Shown here piece after piece: positions 43,984 through 54,300 of a stretch of 64,000 nucleotides of DNA (within the stretch, counting starts at the first letter, position 1; each line of letters starts with the position of its first letter). This stretch comes from RGIG8709 sp045575975. GTDB taxonomy: Bacteria; Bacillota; Clostridia; Monoglobales; Monoglobaceae. The DNA lies in assembly GCA_045575975.1 (NCBI GenBank), contig JAZNFO010000034.1:117700-181699 (forward strand), given 5' to 3'. Below the pieces are notes generated by a model. That model made no database searches. It worked only from the letters and a program-made list of their open reading frames with translations, and was not told where the DNA came from. The position numbers and the translations under genes are program-made.

Positions 43984-44823
43984 ATGAAAAAAATAACTGA
44001 AAAAATAATAGGAAAATTTAAAGAATACTTGATATGTGAAGAAAAGTCTCACGCAACCGTTGATAAATATATTAGAGATGTAATATTTTTTATGAATTGG
44101 TTAAACGGTGAAAGTGTTTCAAAGTCAGTAGTATTAAAATATAAGCAGGAGCTCACCGAAAAGTATGCTCCTGCAAGTGTTAATGCTGCACTATCTTCTT
44201 TGAATAGTTTCTTTATATATAATGAGTGGTATGACTGTAAAGTAAAGGCAATTAAGATACAACGGCAGATATTTGCTAACAAGGACAAAGAGCTTACCAA
44301 AGCAGAATATGAACGGTTATTGACGGCGGCACAGCAACGAAAGAACCAACAACTGTATTATTTGATGCAAACCATTTGCGGATGCGGTATTCGTGTGTCG
44401 GAACTAAAACACATAACTTATCAATCTCTTGTTGCCGGTAAAGCGATAATAAACTGCAAGGGCAAAATGAGAGTAGTAATATTGCAGAGAGAGCTCTGCC
44501 GTATGCTGATAAACTATGCTAAATCTCATAACATAAAGGAAGGCTCTATATTCGTAACGAAATCAGGTAAGCCGTTGGATCGTAGCAACATCTGGAAAAT
44601 GTTAAAGAGCTTGTGTGAAAGTGCTGGGGTTTCAAAGGATAAGGTGTTTCCTCATAATTTTAGACATTTGTTTGCCAGAACTTATTATAGTTTACAAAAA
44701 GACATAGTAAGACTTGCGGATATACTTGGTCATTCCAATGTAAATACTACTCGCATATATACAACCGAAGCCGGAGATGTGCATAGAAAACACCTACAAA
44801 AATTAGGTCTGCTTCGGTGTTAA
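43984..44823 (+). CDS. XerC/D-type tyrosine recombinase
   Basis: A 279-residue recombinase without an arm-binding domain. The N-terminal SAM-like core-binding domain spans about 8-90. The catalytic domain shows GCGIRVSELKHI (Arg), a Lys in the CKGKMRVV hairpin, HNFRHLFARTYY (His-x-x-Arg), LGHSNVNTTRIYT (His, then Tyr in TRIYT). Size and architecture match recombinases that act on local sites such as invertible promoters or dimer-resolution sites. Directly behind it lie two 22-bp sites in inverted orientation. GACAACTC/GAGTTGTC (43921 and 43971) could hide its ribosome-binding site. Confidence 0.9.
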   Translation: MKKITEKIIGKFKEYLICEEKSHATVDKYIRDVIFFMNWLNGESVSKSVVLKYKQELTEKYAPASVNAALSSLNSFFIYNEWYDCKVKAIKIQRQIFANKDKELTKAEYERLLTAAQQRKNQQLYYLMQTICGCGIRVSELKHITYQSLVAGKAIINCKGKMRVVILQRELCRMLINYAKSHNIKEGSIFVTKSGKPLDRSNIWKMLKSLCESAGVSKDKVFPHNFRHLFARTYYSLQKDIVRLADILGHSNVNTTRIYTTEAGDVHRKHLQKLGLLRC

Positions 44824-44826
44824 AAA

Positions 44827-44856
44827 AACACCACATAATCTGCATTATGTGGTGTT
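44827..44856. repeat. Inverted site 1 (candidate recombinase site), also hairpin
   Basis: Two 13-bp arms AACACCACATAAT / ATTATGTGGTGTT flank the core CTGC. The central 22 bp (44831-44852) recur as the exact reverse complement at 45104-45125. It is followed by TTTTCTTT, so it can also terminate the recombinase transcript. Confidence 0.65.
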
Positions 44857-45103
44857 TTCTTTAAAATTTACATACTTCTAAGCTTATAAATTATATCATA
44901 TTTTAATGTTGATGTCAATGAATAAGGACATTTTTTACAGAGTATTTTTCAAAATTAGCAATGTGCATAAAAAATGAACACAACAACAAAAACCAATGTC
45001 AAATTTAACGTCATTGGTTTATTCGTCGTTGTGCTTTTTTACAATAAAAGTTCATATTAAGCGTAATTTGGATGCTAATTGTATTACCTTCGTATAAGCA
45101 TTA
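44853..45103. other. Candidate invertible segment upstream of tetR and the surface-protein genes
   Basis: 251 bp between the two inverted sites, with no gene. It contains a TTGATGTCAA box (44909-44918), identical to boxes at 40609-40734, and a strong plus-strand terminator (44979-45041). In the present orientation the terminator blocks read-through into tetR. Inversion would move the terminator's orientation and could place other signals in front of tetR. This is inferred from site geometry and the adjacent recombinase. Confidence 0.5.
44979..45041 (+). terminator. Terminator inside the candidate invertible segment
   Basis: CACAACAAC pairs with GTCGTTGTG, and AAACCAATG with CATTGGTTT, in one long stem. 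A run of six T follows at 45035-45040. Confidence 0.75.
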
Positions 45104-45127
45104 CCACATAATGCAGATTATGTGGTA
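45102..45127. repeat. Inverted site 2 (candidate recombinase site)
   Basis: Arms TACCACATAAT / ATTATGTGGTA around the core GCAG. The 22-bp centre is the exact reverse complement of that of site 1; only the 4-bp core gives the site a direction. Unlike site 1 it is not followed by a T-run and no gene ends here. Confidence 0.6.
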
Positions 45128-45156
45128 GATAGCTTATTTTTTTTACCATTCATATT

Positions 45157-45170
45157 ACTGACTGGTCAGT
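45157..45170. promoter_or_regulatory. TetR-type operator before the tetR gene
   Basis: ACTGAC-TG-GTCAGT, a short inverted repeat 28 bp before the start codon, with a wider ACTGACTGGTCAGTCA context typical of TetR-family operators. It indicates autoregulation. Confidence 0.65.
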
Positions 45171-45197
45171 CAAATCCACCATAAGGAGGTGTTTAAG

Positions 45198-45755
45198 ATG
45201 CTCGCTGATGATCCGAAAGAATTAAAAAGACGAGAACTACTTGATAAGTGTTTTGAGTTGTTTGTACGTAAGGGGTTGGAAAACACAAGCCTTAATGAGT
45301 TGGCAGCATATTGTAATATGCACAAAGCCACATTTTACAGCTACCTGAACTCGAAAGATGAAATTGTTGTTGAGAGCGCAAAGCAGTATATGGAAAAAGT
45401 GGATGAGATGTTTTTTGACATATTCGAAAATCCACGAAGCACTCTTAAAGAAGCCTTGCAACACGGATTCGAGTTAATTGCCAGAGATAAAAACAAGTTT
45501 AAGTATATTTATCAAGTAATCTCAAGTCCCAAATATGGTGAACAAAGTCGTTACCAACTTACGAGGGTTTATATGAAATATATGGACTACTCAAAAGAAC
45601 TTGCAGAAATATACAACGTTAATCATTCGGAGTTTAGGCCTTACTTCCTTCTCTACATAGCAACAATACATGATTACTGCCTTTGGGAGAATGCAGATAT
45701 GGTAAAAGAAAAATTAGATTGCATTTATTCGAGTATTGAGAATTTTAAAATTTGA
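45198..45755 (+). CDS. TetR-family transcriptional regulator
   Basis: A 185-residue regulator. The N-terminal helix-turn-helix spans about residues 8-54 (CFELFVRKGLENTSLNELAA then MHKATFYSYLNSKDEIV). The remainder is the helical ligand-binding domain. The start at 45198 follows ATAAGGAGGTGTTTAAG. It lies between the candidate invertible segment and the three surface-protein genes, 102 bp before the first, so it is their most likely local regulator. The ligand is unknown. Confidence 0.88.
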   Translation: MLADDPKELKRRELLDKCFELFVRKGLENTSLNELAAYCNMHKATFYSYLNSKDEIVVESAKQYMEKVDEMFFDIFENPRSTLKEALQHGFELIARDKNKFKYIYQVISSPKYGEQSRYQLTRVYMKYMDYSKELAEIYNVNHSEFRPYFLLYIATIHDYCLWENADMVKEKLDCIYSSIENFKI

Positions 45756-45857
45756 AATCAACTTGCGTGTAGATGCTTGAATTTATTAGGGGGTGCTTAA
45801 ATTTATAATACATATTCTAAAATACAAATCTATATTTAAAGAAGGAGTGATTTTTAA

Positions 45858-47144
45858 GTGAAGAAAAAAAACTTTGTGATATTAGCATTGTCGTTATTGG
45901 TATGCACTTCATTGATAATTGCAAGTGCTGCCTCAATTAATGATGTTGCTAATGACGAAGAAAGCGTACAAAAGCAAACCATTGTTTTTTCTGACGTAAA
46001 GGAATCTGATTGGTATTACGAGGATGTTAAATATGTTCAGGAAAACAACCTTATGACTGGCACAGGGGAAACGGAGTTTTCTCCATCAGGAGCTACCACA
46101 AGAGGTATGATAGTTACAATTTTGTGGAGAGTTGAAGGTGAGCCTGTAGTTGAGGGAAAAGATTTCGAAGATGTGAGCTCAGATGCGTGGTATAGTAAGG
46201 CAGTTGCGTGGGCATCAAACAATCAAATTGTAAGTGGATATAGTGAAACTACTTTTGGTCCTAACGATACAGCTACCCGTGAACAACTTGCAACAATCAT
46301 GTATCGTTATGCTTCATATAAGAAATGTGACCTTTCCAAAAAGGCGAAACTTGACAAGTATGAAGATAGAGAAAATATCAGTTACTATGCTGTAGAAAGC
46401 ATAGAGTGGGCAAATGCGAATGGAATTATCTCAGGAACATCAGAAACAACAATTTCACCAAAAGACAATGTTCTGCGTTCTCAGGTTGCTGCTATCTTAA
46501 GACGCTTCTGCGAAAACTTCAAAATCATAGACAACAGTGTTGTAGATGAAAATGAAAATGCAGAAGAAATTGTAGATGAGAAGAAGGAAGAGAGCAAAGA
46601 AGAAAAAGAAGACAATGACTTCGAAGGTGGCGGATTTATAGGAGCAGGTGGCGGACCTGACGAGCCGATCATCCCTGAAGAAGAAATTCCGGAAGAAGAT
46701 AAGATCGTAGAAACTCAGAGACCGGCTATTAATGTAAAGACAGCATATGGAGATCCGGGTGAGTACATAACGGTTCTTGTTGATATTGAGGACAATCCTG
46801 GCATCTTAGGCATGATATTACAGATAGAATATGATGAAGATGCTATGACTTTAGTTGGAGCTGAAAATGGCGAAGCAATTGAGAATGTTCTAACACTTAC
46901 TACTTCAAAGGAATTAATGTCAGGCGCAAAATTTGTTTGGGATGGTCTTGAAATAGATTCGAGTCAAATCGAAGATGGTACTATATTGAAATTAGAGTTT
47001 AGATTATCGGATGATGCAGTTTATGGCAAGAGATATCCTTTAACTCTGAAATATACATCTGGTGATATAATTGATTCTAACTTTGCTTCTGTAAATCCTT
47101 TGATCAATCAAGGATTTGTTGAAATAAATCAAGAAGACTATTAA
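45858..47144 (+). CDS. Secreted SLH-domain protein with C-terminal cohesin (anchoring scaffoldin-like)
   Basis: A 428-residue exported protein. The signal peptide covers about residues 1-25. Three SLH domains follow (about 43-96, 102-154, 166-219; for example FEDVSSDAWYSKAVAWASNN). They attach the protein to cell-wall polymers. An acidic, Glu-rich linker (225-285) leads to a cohesin domain (about 289-428, VDIEDNPGILGMILQIEYD and LKLEFRLSDDA). Cohesins bind dockerins, and the next gene carries one. This is the architecture of an anchoring scaffoldin in miniature. A ribosome-binding site AAGGAGTG precedes the ATG. Confidence 0.87.
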   Translation: MKKKNFVILALSLLVCTSLIIASAASINDVANDEESVQKQTIVFSDVKESDWYYEDVKYVQENNLMTGTGETEFSPSGATTRGMIVTILWRVEGEPVVEGKDFEDVSSDAWYSKAVAWASNNQIVSGYSETTFGPNDTATREQLATIMYRYASYKKCDLSKKAKLDKYEDRENISYYAVESIEWANANGIISGTSETTISPKDNVLRSQVAAILRRFCENFKIIDNSVVDENENAEEIVDEKKEESKEEKEDNDFEGGGFIGAGGGPDEPIIPEEEIPEEDKIVETQRPAINVKTAYGDPGEYITVLVDIEDNPGILGMILQIEYDEDAMTLVGAENGEAIENVLTLTTSKELMSGAKFVWDGLEIDSSQIEDGTILKLEFRLSDDAVYGKRYPLTLKYTSGDIIDSNFASVNPLINQGFVEINQEDY

Positions 47145-47160
47145 GGAAAGGAAGTTAACA

Positions 47161-50100
47161 ATGAAACAAAAAAGGATTCTTAGTCTAATCTTGTCATTAG
47201 TATTAATGGCATCGCTGTTTACGCCGTTTTCTGCTTTCGCAGCTAACACAACTAAGGTTATTATTCCTAGTATTAACGAAACAGCGGGTTCGGTAGTTAA
47301 TGTTGATGTGGTAATAGAAAACAACCCGGGTATTTTGGGTGCAACATTAACATTTGATTTTGGTAGCGAACTGAAACTTATGGGAGCTACAAATGGTGAG
47401 GCGTTCTCTGCGTTGCAGATGACATTGCCTGGTGTAATGAAATCACCGTGCAACTTTGTTTGGGATGGTCAGGAACTCTCAGATGAAGATGTAAAAGATG
47501 GTGTAATCTTAACACTTCAGTTTAAGATACCTGATGATGCTGAAGCAGGTACAAGATATAATATTTCTGCATCATATATGGCAAAAGATATTCTGGACAA
47601 TTACTTAAATCCTGTTCCATTAGAAATTGTTGATGGTTACATTGAAGTAAAAGACTTTACATACGGTGATGTAAACTCTGATAAATCAATAAACAGTGGT
47701 GATACAATTTTAATCAGAAGACATGTTGCAGGTGGATACGATCAGAACATTAAAGTTGAAGCTGCTGATGTTAATGTTGATGATTCAGTTAACTCTGGTG
47801 ATACAATTTTAGTTAGAAGATTTATTGCAGGTGGTTATGGAATCACTTTCCCATATAGACCAAATGGATGTACACATGTAATGCAGGCATATCCTGCAAA
47901 AGAAGCAACCGAAGAAGCTGAAGGAAACATTGCATATTGGTATTGTAAGGCATGTAATAAGTATTTTAAGGATGAGAGAGGTACAAACGAGATAGCATTT
48001 GCAGATACTATCATTCCTGTACTCCCGAAGTCTGAGTATTCTATTCAGTATATGTGCGATATGGTTCCTATAGGACCGGATAACAAACCAATAACTTATG
48101 AGCCTGATACATACAAACCTACTCAAACTAAGGTTCTTCCTGCACCTAAAATGGATCAGTACGAATTTCTTGGATGGTCTGACCAAAATGGCGTAATGTA
48201 CGGAAAAGAAATCCCTCAAGGCACTACGGGTGATTTAGTTTTATATGCAAACTGGGTAAGCCAGAGAAATAGAGCTGTAAAGAAAAATAAATTAGGCGAT
48301 CCTATAATTTTGGAAGACAGCGAAAAAGGTATTCTCATGTTCGCCTATGAAATAGGTACAATCGAACATGTTCCGCTGTATACAACACTTAATTTGCAGT
48401 GCGCAAATGGTCTTATTACAACAACAAGTATAACTGAACAGACTTCAATATCCAGAGAAGATGCACTCGAAGTTGCTGAGACAATTTCAAATGCAACTAC
48501 AAATACAACTTCCTGGAATCTCTCAAATGATTGGGAACAGACTACAAGCAAAGGTAATGAAATTGCACAGTCTCAGGGTGAAACAGAAGAACAGTACAAT
48601 TCAAGAATTAATTCTTCTATCTTTACAAAGAGTGAGTCAAATAGTTCAGGTGGTTCCAATAGCTTTATAAGCACAAACAGTAGTTCATATAATGTATCAG
48701 CTAACCAATCACACAGAACCGATTGGGGTGTAGATACCGAATCTAACTGGGAGTATACAACAGATGACAAGTTGAATACAAACATTGGCGCAGAAGTTAG
48801 TGCAGGATGGGGTCCGGTAAGCGCAAAAGTTGAAGCCGGAATATCCACAGAAAGTTCTGTACATGAAAGCACAAACAACAAGATTAATACAACAAACTCT
48901 GGTACTGATAGTTGGGATACCCACATGGATAGTAGCCAGACAAACACTAATTCATCAACAAGTTCAAAGACATGGAATAGCACTTCTGGCACTTCTTCAA
49001 CTACAAGTGCTACTGATGAAGAAAGATATGGTAAAATCTTATCAAAAGAGATTGCAGAAAAGTATAGCTATGGTGAGTCATATGCTGAAGGTGGTAGCAG
49101 AAGCGAGACCGCAGCAATCGAATCTAATGATACCACAACAAACGGTAGAAAATCTACAGTTACATATCATACAGATGAGATAGAAATCACACAAAGAACA
49201 TATCAGAGTACAGGTAACAATTTCGGTGATTACAGAATGGTTCAGGCAGGTACAATGCATGTATTCGGTGTTGTTCGTTATGATGTTGCAACAGGCGAAT
49301 ATTCAACATATACCTACAATGTACTTGATGATAAGACAGAAGAATGGATCGACTATTCTTACGACGGTTCATTTAGCGACTATGAATCAAGTGTAATTCC
49401 ATTTGAAATACCTTACTATGTAAATGATTATGTAAATAACAGAATATACAGAACAGAGGGATTAAAATTAAATGCTGCGACAGGCCAGATTGTTGGTTAT
49501 ACACCTGTTGGAGAAACTCCTGACAATATTGTTATTATTCCTTCTTATTGGCAGATTGATAACAATGATGGTACATTCAGTTCTGTTAAAATTACAGGAA
49601 TCGCTCCTGGATTGTTTGAAAACAATACCGATATTGTGGCTGTTAAATTAGGTAAATTTATTACTGAAATTCCAGAAAATACATTCAGCGGATGTACTAA
49701 CCTTGAATATGTGATGGCACCAAGCATCACTTCAATAGGTGACAATGCGTTTAGCGGTTGTGAATCGTTGGCAGAGTTTAAAATTTCAGAACATATCGTA
49801 AATGTTGGAGAGCATGCATTTGTAGATGCACCAAGCATTACAGCCGTGGCTTCATCAGTAGATGTTGCAAAGGCAATTGCAGAATCTGGCGCTAAAAACA
49901 TAGTGTTGGATATTTCGAAAATCCCTGATGATGAAAACAGCGACCTCGAAATTGAAATTGGCGAAATTGATTCATTTAAACTTATAGGTCAGTCAAAAGA
50001 ATATAAAGGATTGAGCCTAAAATCTGATGCAGTTACAACAGTAGTAAATGGTATAACATTTACAGAAAACACAAAGATTCCTATGGAACTCTCTTCTGAA

Positions 50101-51285
50101 AATGTAACATTGGATAATGTAACTGTTGCGTGTAGCGGATATGCATTAGCATTAAAGGCACCTGAAACAAATCTATTATTAAATAAGGAAGTTAACTTTA
50201 CTTCTAAAGACGAGAATGCAGTAATTGCAAAAACAGTTAATATGAGTGAATTGAATTCATCTTATGTTGGAAGCATGAATGTGACAGGCAATTTCCTTAC
50301 ATGTGGAACAGTTAACGATAACGGCCTTCTTACTTTTGCGGAAAATAAGGGCGAAATTATCACTCTTACTGAGGAAGAGTTTGAAAATTATTTAACATCA
50401 AGAAAAGTAACATTTGATGCAAATGGCGGCGTGCTTGGTACTGAATTAGATTACAAGATGATTCCTTATAATGGATTCATGGGCGAATTACCATTTGTAA
50501 GTCGTGATTACTTTACGTTTAAGGGATGGTTTACAGAAGCTGAGGGCGGAGAAGAAGTAACTGCCGAAACAGTGATGACATCATTAGTTGATATTACCTT
50601 ATATGCTCATTGGGAAGAACATGCTCCGTCAGCTTGGGTGTTAAAATCTGAAATGCCTGCTGATGCACAGGTTGTTGATACAAAATATACATACACGAAG
50701 ACAGAATATACTACATCAGGTTCTTCCTCAATGTCAGGATGGCAGAAATATGACGAATCTTGGGTATGGGGTAATTATGGTTCATGGAGTGCATGGAGCA
50801 CAACAAAATATACCGGAAGTGATTCTAGACAAGTAGAATCAACACCAAGATCAAGATGGGTTGATACAAGTTACAACTTACATGAATACCATTACTATTG
50901 CTGGACACCTAAGAAGGGTTGGTACTACACAACTAAATCTGCAGCGGCTAACGCTGGCGTTGGAACACCGGTTCTTAAAGAAATTTGGATATCATATCAG
51001 TTGCCTGCAAACAAGTATAGTGGTGGTATGCAGCACTATGGTCCTTATGATGATGGATATTTGTACTTTAAGGCCGATGGAACAGCAGGTGGTTTAACAC
51101 CATTTGAAAGAGACAGATGGATATCACAAGGTTATACAGAGTCGTGGACAGAATACAGATACAGAGATAGAAGCAAGGTTTGGACCTACTACTTCAAACG
51201 TGATTTATCTTTAGAATCTTCAACAACTCCGTCTGGCGAACACATTTCGAATGTTCAGGAATGGGTACAGTATAGAACAAAATAA
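47161..51285 (+). CDS. Giant secreted protein: cohesin, dockerin, InlB-type repeats, LRR and Ser/Thr-rich region
   Basis: A 1374-residue exported protein, 16 bp behind the SLH-cohesin gene. Order: signal peptide (1-27); cohesin (about 30-165, VVIENNPGILGATLTFDF); dockerin with two calcium loops (about 169-228, DVNSDKSINSGD and DVNVDDSVNSGD); InlB/Listeria-Bacteroides-type repeat (about 293-365); a Ser/Thr/Asn-rich region (about 420-650); BspA-type leucine-rich repeats (about 805-900, for example ITSIGDNAFSGCESLAEFKI); a second InlB-type repeat (about 1080-1155); and a Trp/Tyr-rich C-terminus. The dockerin could dock on either neighbouring cohesin. No enzyme domain is evident, so this is a surface adhesin or effector carrier, not a classical cellulase. 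Confidence 0.85.
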   Translation: MKQKRILSLILSLVLMASLFTPFSAFAANTTKVIIPSINETAGSVVNVDVVIENNPGILGATLTFDFGSELKLMGATNGEAFSALQMTLPGVMKSPCNFVWDGQELSDEDVKDGVILTLQFKIPDDAEAGTRYNISASYMAKDILDNYLNPVPLEIVDGYIEVKDFTYGDVNSDKSINSGDTILIRRHVAGGYDQNIKVEAADVNVDDSVNSGDTILVRRFIAGGYGITFPYRPNGCTHVMQAYPAKEATEEAEGNIAYWYCKACNKYFKDERGTNEIAFADTIIPVLPKSEYSIQYMCDMVPIGPDNKPITYEPDTYKPTQTKVLPAPKMDQYEFLGWSDQNGVMYGKEIPQGTTGDLVLYANWVSQRNRAVKKNKLGDPIILEDSEKGILMFAYEIGTIEHVPLYTTLNLQCANGLITTTSITEQTSISREDALEVAETISNATTNTTSWNLSNDWEQTTSKGNEIAQSQGETEEQYNSRINSSIFTKSESNSSGGSNSFISTNSSSYNVSANQSHRTDWGVDTESNWEYTTDDKLNTNIGAEVSAGWGPVSAKVEAGISTESSVHESTNNKINTTNSGTDSWDTHMDSSQTNTNSSTSSKTWNSTSGTSSTTSATDEERYGKILSKEIAEKYSYGESYAEGGSRSETAAIESNDTTTNGRKSTVTYHTDEIEITQRTYQSTGNNFGDYRMVQAGTMHVFGVVRYDVATGEYSTYTYNVLDDKTEEWIDYSYDGSFSDYESSVIPFEIPYYVNDYVNNRIYRTEGLKLNAATGQIVGYTPVGETPDNIVIIPSYWQIDNNDGTFSSVKITGIAPGLFENNTDIVAVKLGKFITEIPENTFSGCTNLEYVMAPSITSIGDNAFSGCESLAEFKISEHIVNVGEHAFVDAPSITAVASSVDVAKAIAESGAKNIVLDISKIPDDENSDLEIEIGEIDSFKLIGQSKEYKGLSLKSDAVTTVVNGITFTENTKIPMELSSENVTLDNVTVACSGYALALKAPETNLLLNKEVNFTSKDENAVIAKTVNMSELNSSYVGSMNVTGNFLTCGTVNDNGLLTFAENKGEIITLTEEEFENYLTSRKVTFDANGGVLGTELDYKMIPYNGFMGELPFVSRDYFTFKGWFTEAEGGEEVTAETVMTSLVDITLYAHWEEHAPSAWVLKSEMPADAQVVDTKYTYTKTEYTTSGSSSMSGWQKYDESWVWGNYGSWSAWSTTKYTGSDSRQVESTPRSRWVDTSYNLHEYHYYCWTPKKGWYYTTKSAAANAGVGTPVLKEIWISYQLPANKYSGGMQHYGPYDDGYLYFKADGTAGGLTPFERDRWISQGYTESWTEYRYRDRSKVWTYYFKRDLSLESSTTPSGEHISNVQEWVQYRTK

Positions 51286-51297
51286 TTAATGAGTTTG

Positions 51298-51333
51298 TAT
51301 ATGTCTGCCTCATTAAATTGAGGCAGACATATA
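51298..51333 (+). terminator. Hairpin between the two giant surface genes
   Basis: Perfect 15-bp arms (TATATGTCTGCCTCA and its complement) around TTAAAT. No T-run follows, so it may act as an attenuator or RNA-processing site that lowers expression of the next gene. Confidence 0.6.
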
Positions 51334-51357
51334 AATGATACGGAAAGGAATATCACA

Positions 51358-54300
51358 ATGAGGAATTTTGCTAAGAGAGCAATATCCTTGCTTTGTATTC
51401 TGTCAATGCTTTTCTCTATGGTGATAACCTCATCAGCACAACAATTAGAAACCACTATTAGTGTGGAGAGCCAAACTATAGAGCAAGGTGTAGGAACTGA
51501 AGAAGTAGAGGTTCCGATCAAAATTTCAAACAATACGGGAATACTTGGTATAACTGTAAGTGTAACATTTGATGAAGATCTTACTCTTGTAAATGCTGTA
51601 AAAGGTGAAGCGTTAAGTAGCTTGACATTTGCTAAATCAAAGAACTATACAGATGTACCGTACAATCTTGTATGGGATGGAGAAGCTTCGGCAGACACAA
51701 ACAACGGAATTATAGCGACGTTAACATTTGCAGTTCCAAAGGATACTGCGAAGGACTATGCAATAAACATAGAAGCAAGCGGTGTATATGATGAGAATGT
51801 AAGTCCATTGTATCCGACTACCGTGAATGGAAAAATCACAGTGAATAGTGGACAAAGCCATAATCACTCTTTTGGAAAATGGGTAAAAGTTGATAATGAT
51901 ACCCATAAGAGAGTTTGTGAATGTAACGAAGAAGAAGTTAAACCGCATACATGGGACGAAGGTACAATTACAAAACCTGCTACCCACACAGAATATGGTG
52001 TAAGAACCTATACCTGTAAAGATAATTGCGGTGCTACTAAAACTGAAGATATAGCAAAACTTTCGGGACACACATTCGGCAACTGGACTAATGTTGACGG
52101 TGAAAACCACTCTCGTGAATGTGAATGTGGTGAAACTGAAACCGCTACACATAATTGGGATGACGGTGTTGTAACTACTCCTGCTACTCACACAACAACA
52201 GGTGTTAAGACCTACACTTGTGAAGATGGTTGCGGTGCTACTAAGACCGAAACAATCGACAAAACACCTACTCATTCACACGGCTCTTGGGTAAAAGATA
52301 ACGATACTACCCATAGCAAGAGCTGTGAATGTGGTGATGTAATTACAGAAAACCATAATTGGGATGATGGTGTTGTAACTACACCAGCTACCCATACAAC
52401 AACAGGTGTTAAAACCTATACATGTTCAGAGTGTAGCGGAACAAAAACAGAGGTTATTCCTGCAGATGCAGATAACCACTCCTTCGGTAACTGGACAAAG
52501 GTTGATGACAACAACCATAAGAGAGTTTGTGAATGTAACGAAGAAGAAGTTAAGCCGCATAACTGGGATGCAGGTGTTATAACTACTCCTGCTACTCACA
52601 CAACAACAGGTATTAAGACCTTTACTTGTGAAGATGGCTGCGGAGCTACAAAAACCGAAACAATCGACAAGATACCTACTCACTCACACGGAGCATGGGT
52701 AAAAGATAACGATGATACCCACAGCAAAAGATGTGAATGTGGTGATGTAGTTACAGATGACCATAACTGGGATGCAGGTGTTGTAACTACTCCTGCTACT
52801 CACACAAGCACAGGTATTAAAACCTACACATGTTCAGAATGTGGTGGAACAAAAACAGAAACAATTCCTGCAGATGCAGATAATCACTCTTTTGGAAAAT
52901 GGGTAAAAGTTGATAATGATACCCATAAGAGAGTTTGTGAATGTAACGAAGAAGAAGTTAAACCGCATACATGGGATGAAGGTGAAATCACAACTCCTGC
53001 TACCCACACAACAACAGGTGTAAAAACCTTTACTTGTGAAGATAATTGTGGTGCAACAAAGACTGAAACAATTGACAAGACACCGGGACACTCACACGGA
53101 GCTTGGGTAAAGGACAATGATACTACACACAGTAAGTCTTGTGAATGTGGTGATGTAATTACTGAAAACCATAACTGGGATGCAGGTGTTGTAACTACTC
53201 CTGCTACTCATACAGAGTTTGGTGTAAGAACATATACTTGCCCTGACTGTTCAGCAACAAAGACAGAGCAGGTTGCAAAATTGCCTGACCATTCATACGG
53301 AGCATGGGTAAAAGATAACGATGATACCCACAGTAAGTCCTGCGAATGTGGTGATGTAGTAACAGATGATCATAACTGGGATGCAGGTGTTATAACTACT
53401 CCTGCTACTCACACAGAGTTTGGTGTAAGAACCTATACTTGTCCTGACTGTACGGCAACAAAGACAGAGCAGGTTGCTAAATTGCCTGACCATTCATATG
53501 GAGCTTGGACAAAGGTTGATGACAACACTCACAGTAAGTCCTGCGAATGTGGTGATGTAGTAACAGATGATCATAACTGGGATGCAGGTGTTGTAACTAC
53601 TCCTGCTACTCATACAGAGTTTGGTGTAAGGACATATACTTGCCCTGACTGTTCAGCAACAAAGACAGAACAGGTTGCTAAATTGCCTGACCATTCATAT
53701 GGAGCTTGGACAAAGGTTGATGACAACACTCACAGTAAGTATTGTGCTTGTGGAGACGTGATTGCCGAAAATCATAATTGGGATGCGGGCGTAGTAACCT
53801 CTCCTGCAACGCATACTGCAACAGGTATTAAGACCTATACCTGTCCTGACTGTTCAGCTACAAAGACCGAAACAATCGACAAAACACCTACTCACTCACA
53901 CGGAGCTTGGACAAAGGTTGATGACAATAACCATAGTAAGACTTGTGCTTGCGGTGATGTAATTACCGAAAATCATAACTGGGATGCAGGTGTTGTAACT
54001 ACTCCTGCTACTCATACAACAACAGGTGTTAAAACCTATACATGTTCAGAGTGTAGCGGAACAAAAACAGAGGTTATTCCTGCAGATGCAGATAATCACT
54101 CTTTCGGAGAATGGGTAAAAGTTGATAATGATACCCATAAGAGAGTCTGCGAATGTAATGAATCAGAAGTTAAACCACATAATTGGGGCGAAGGCGAAAT
54201 CACAACCCCTGCTACTCATACAGAGTTTGGTGTAAGGACATATACTTGCCCTGACTGTTCAGCAACAAAGACAGAGCAGGTTGCAAAATTACCTGATCAT

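Noticed and set aside
47809..48992. Several minus-strand frames within the cohesin-dockerin gene
   Set aside because: They overlap recognised cohesin, dockerin and InlB-type codons on the plus strand and have shadow-like composition.
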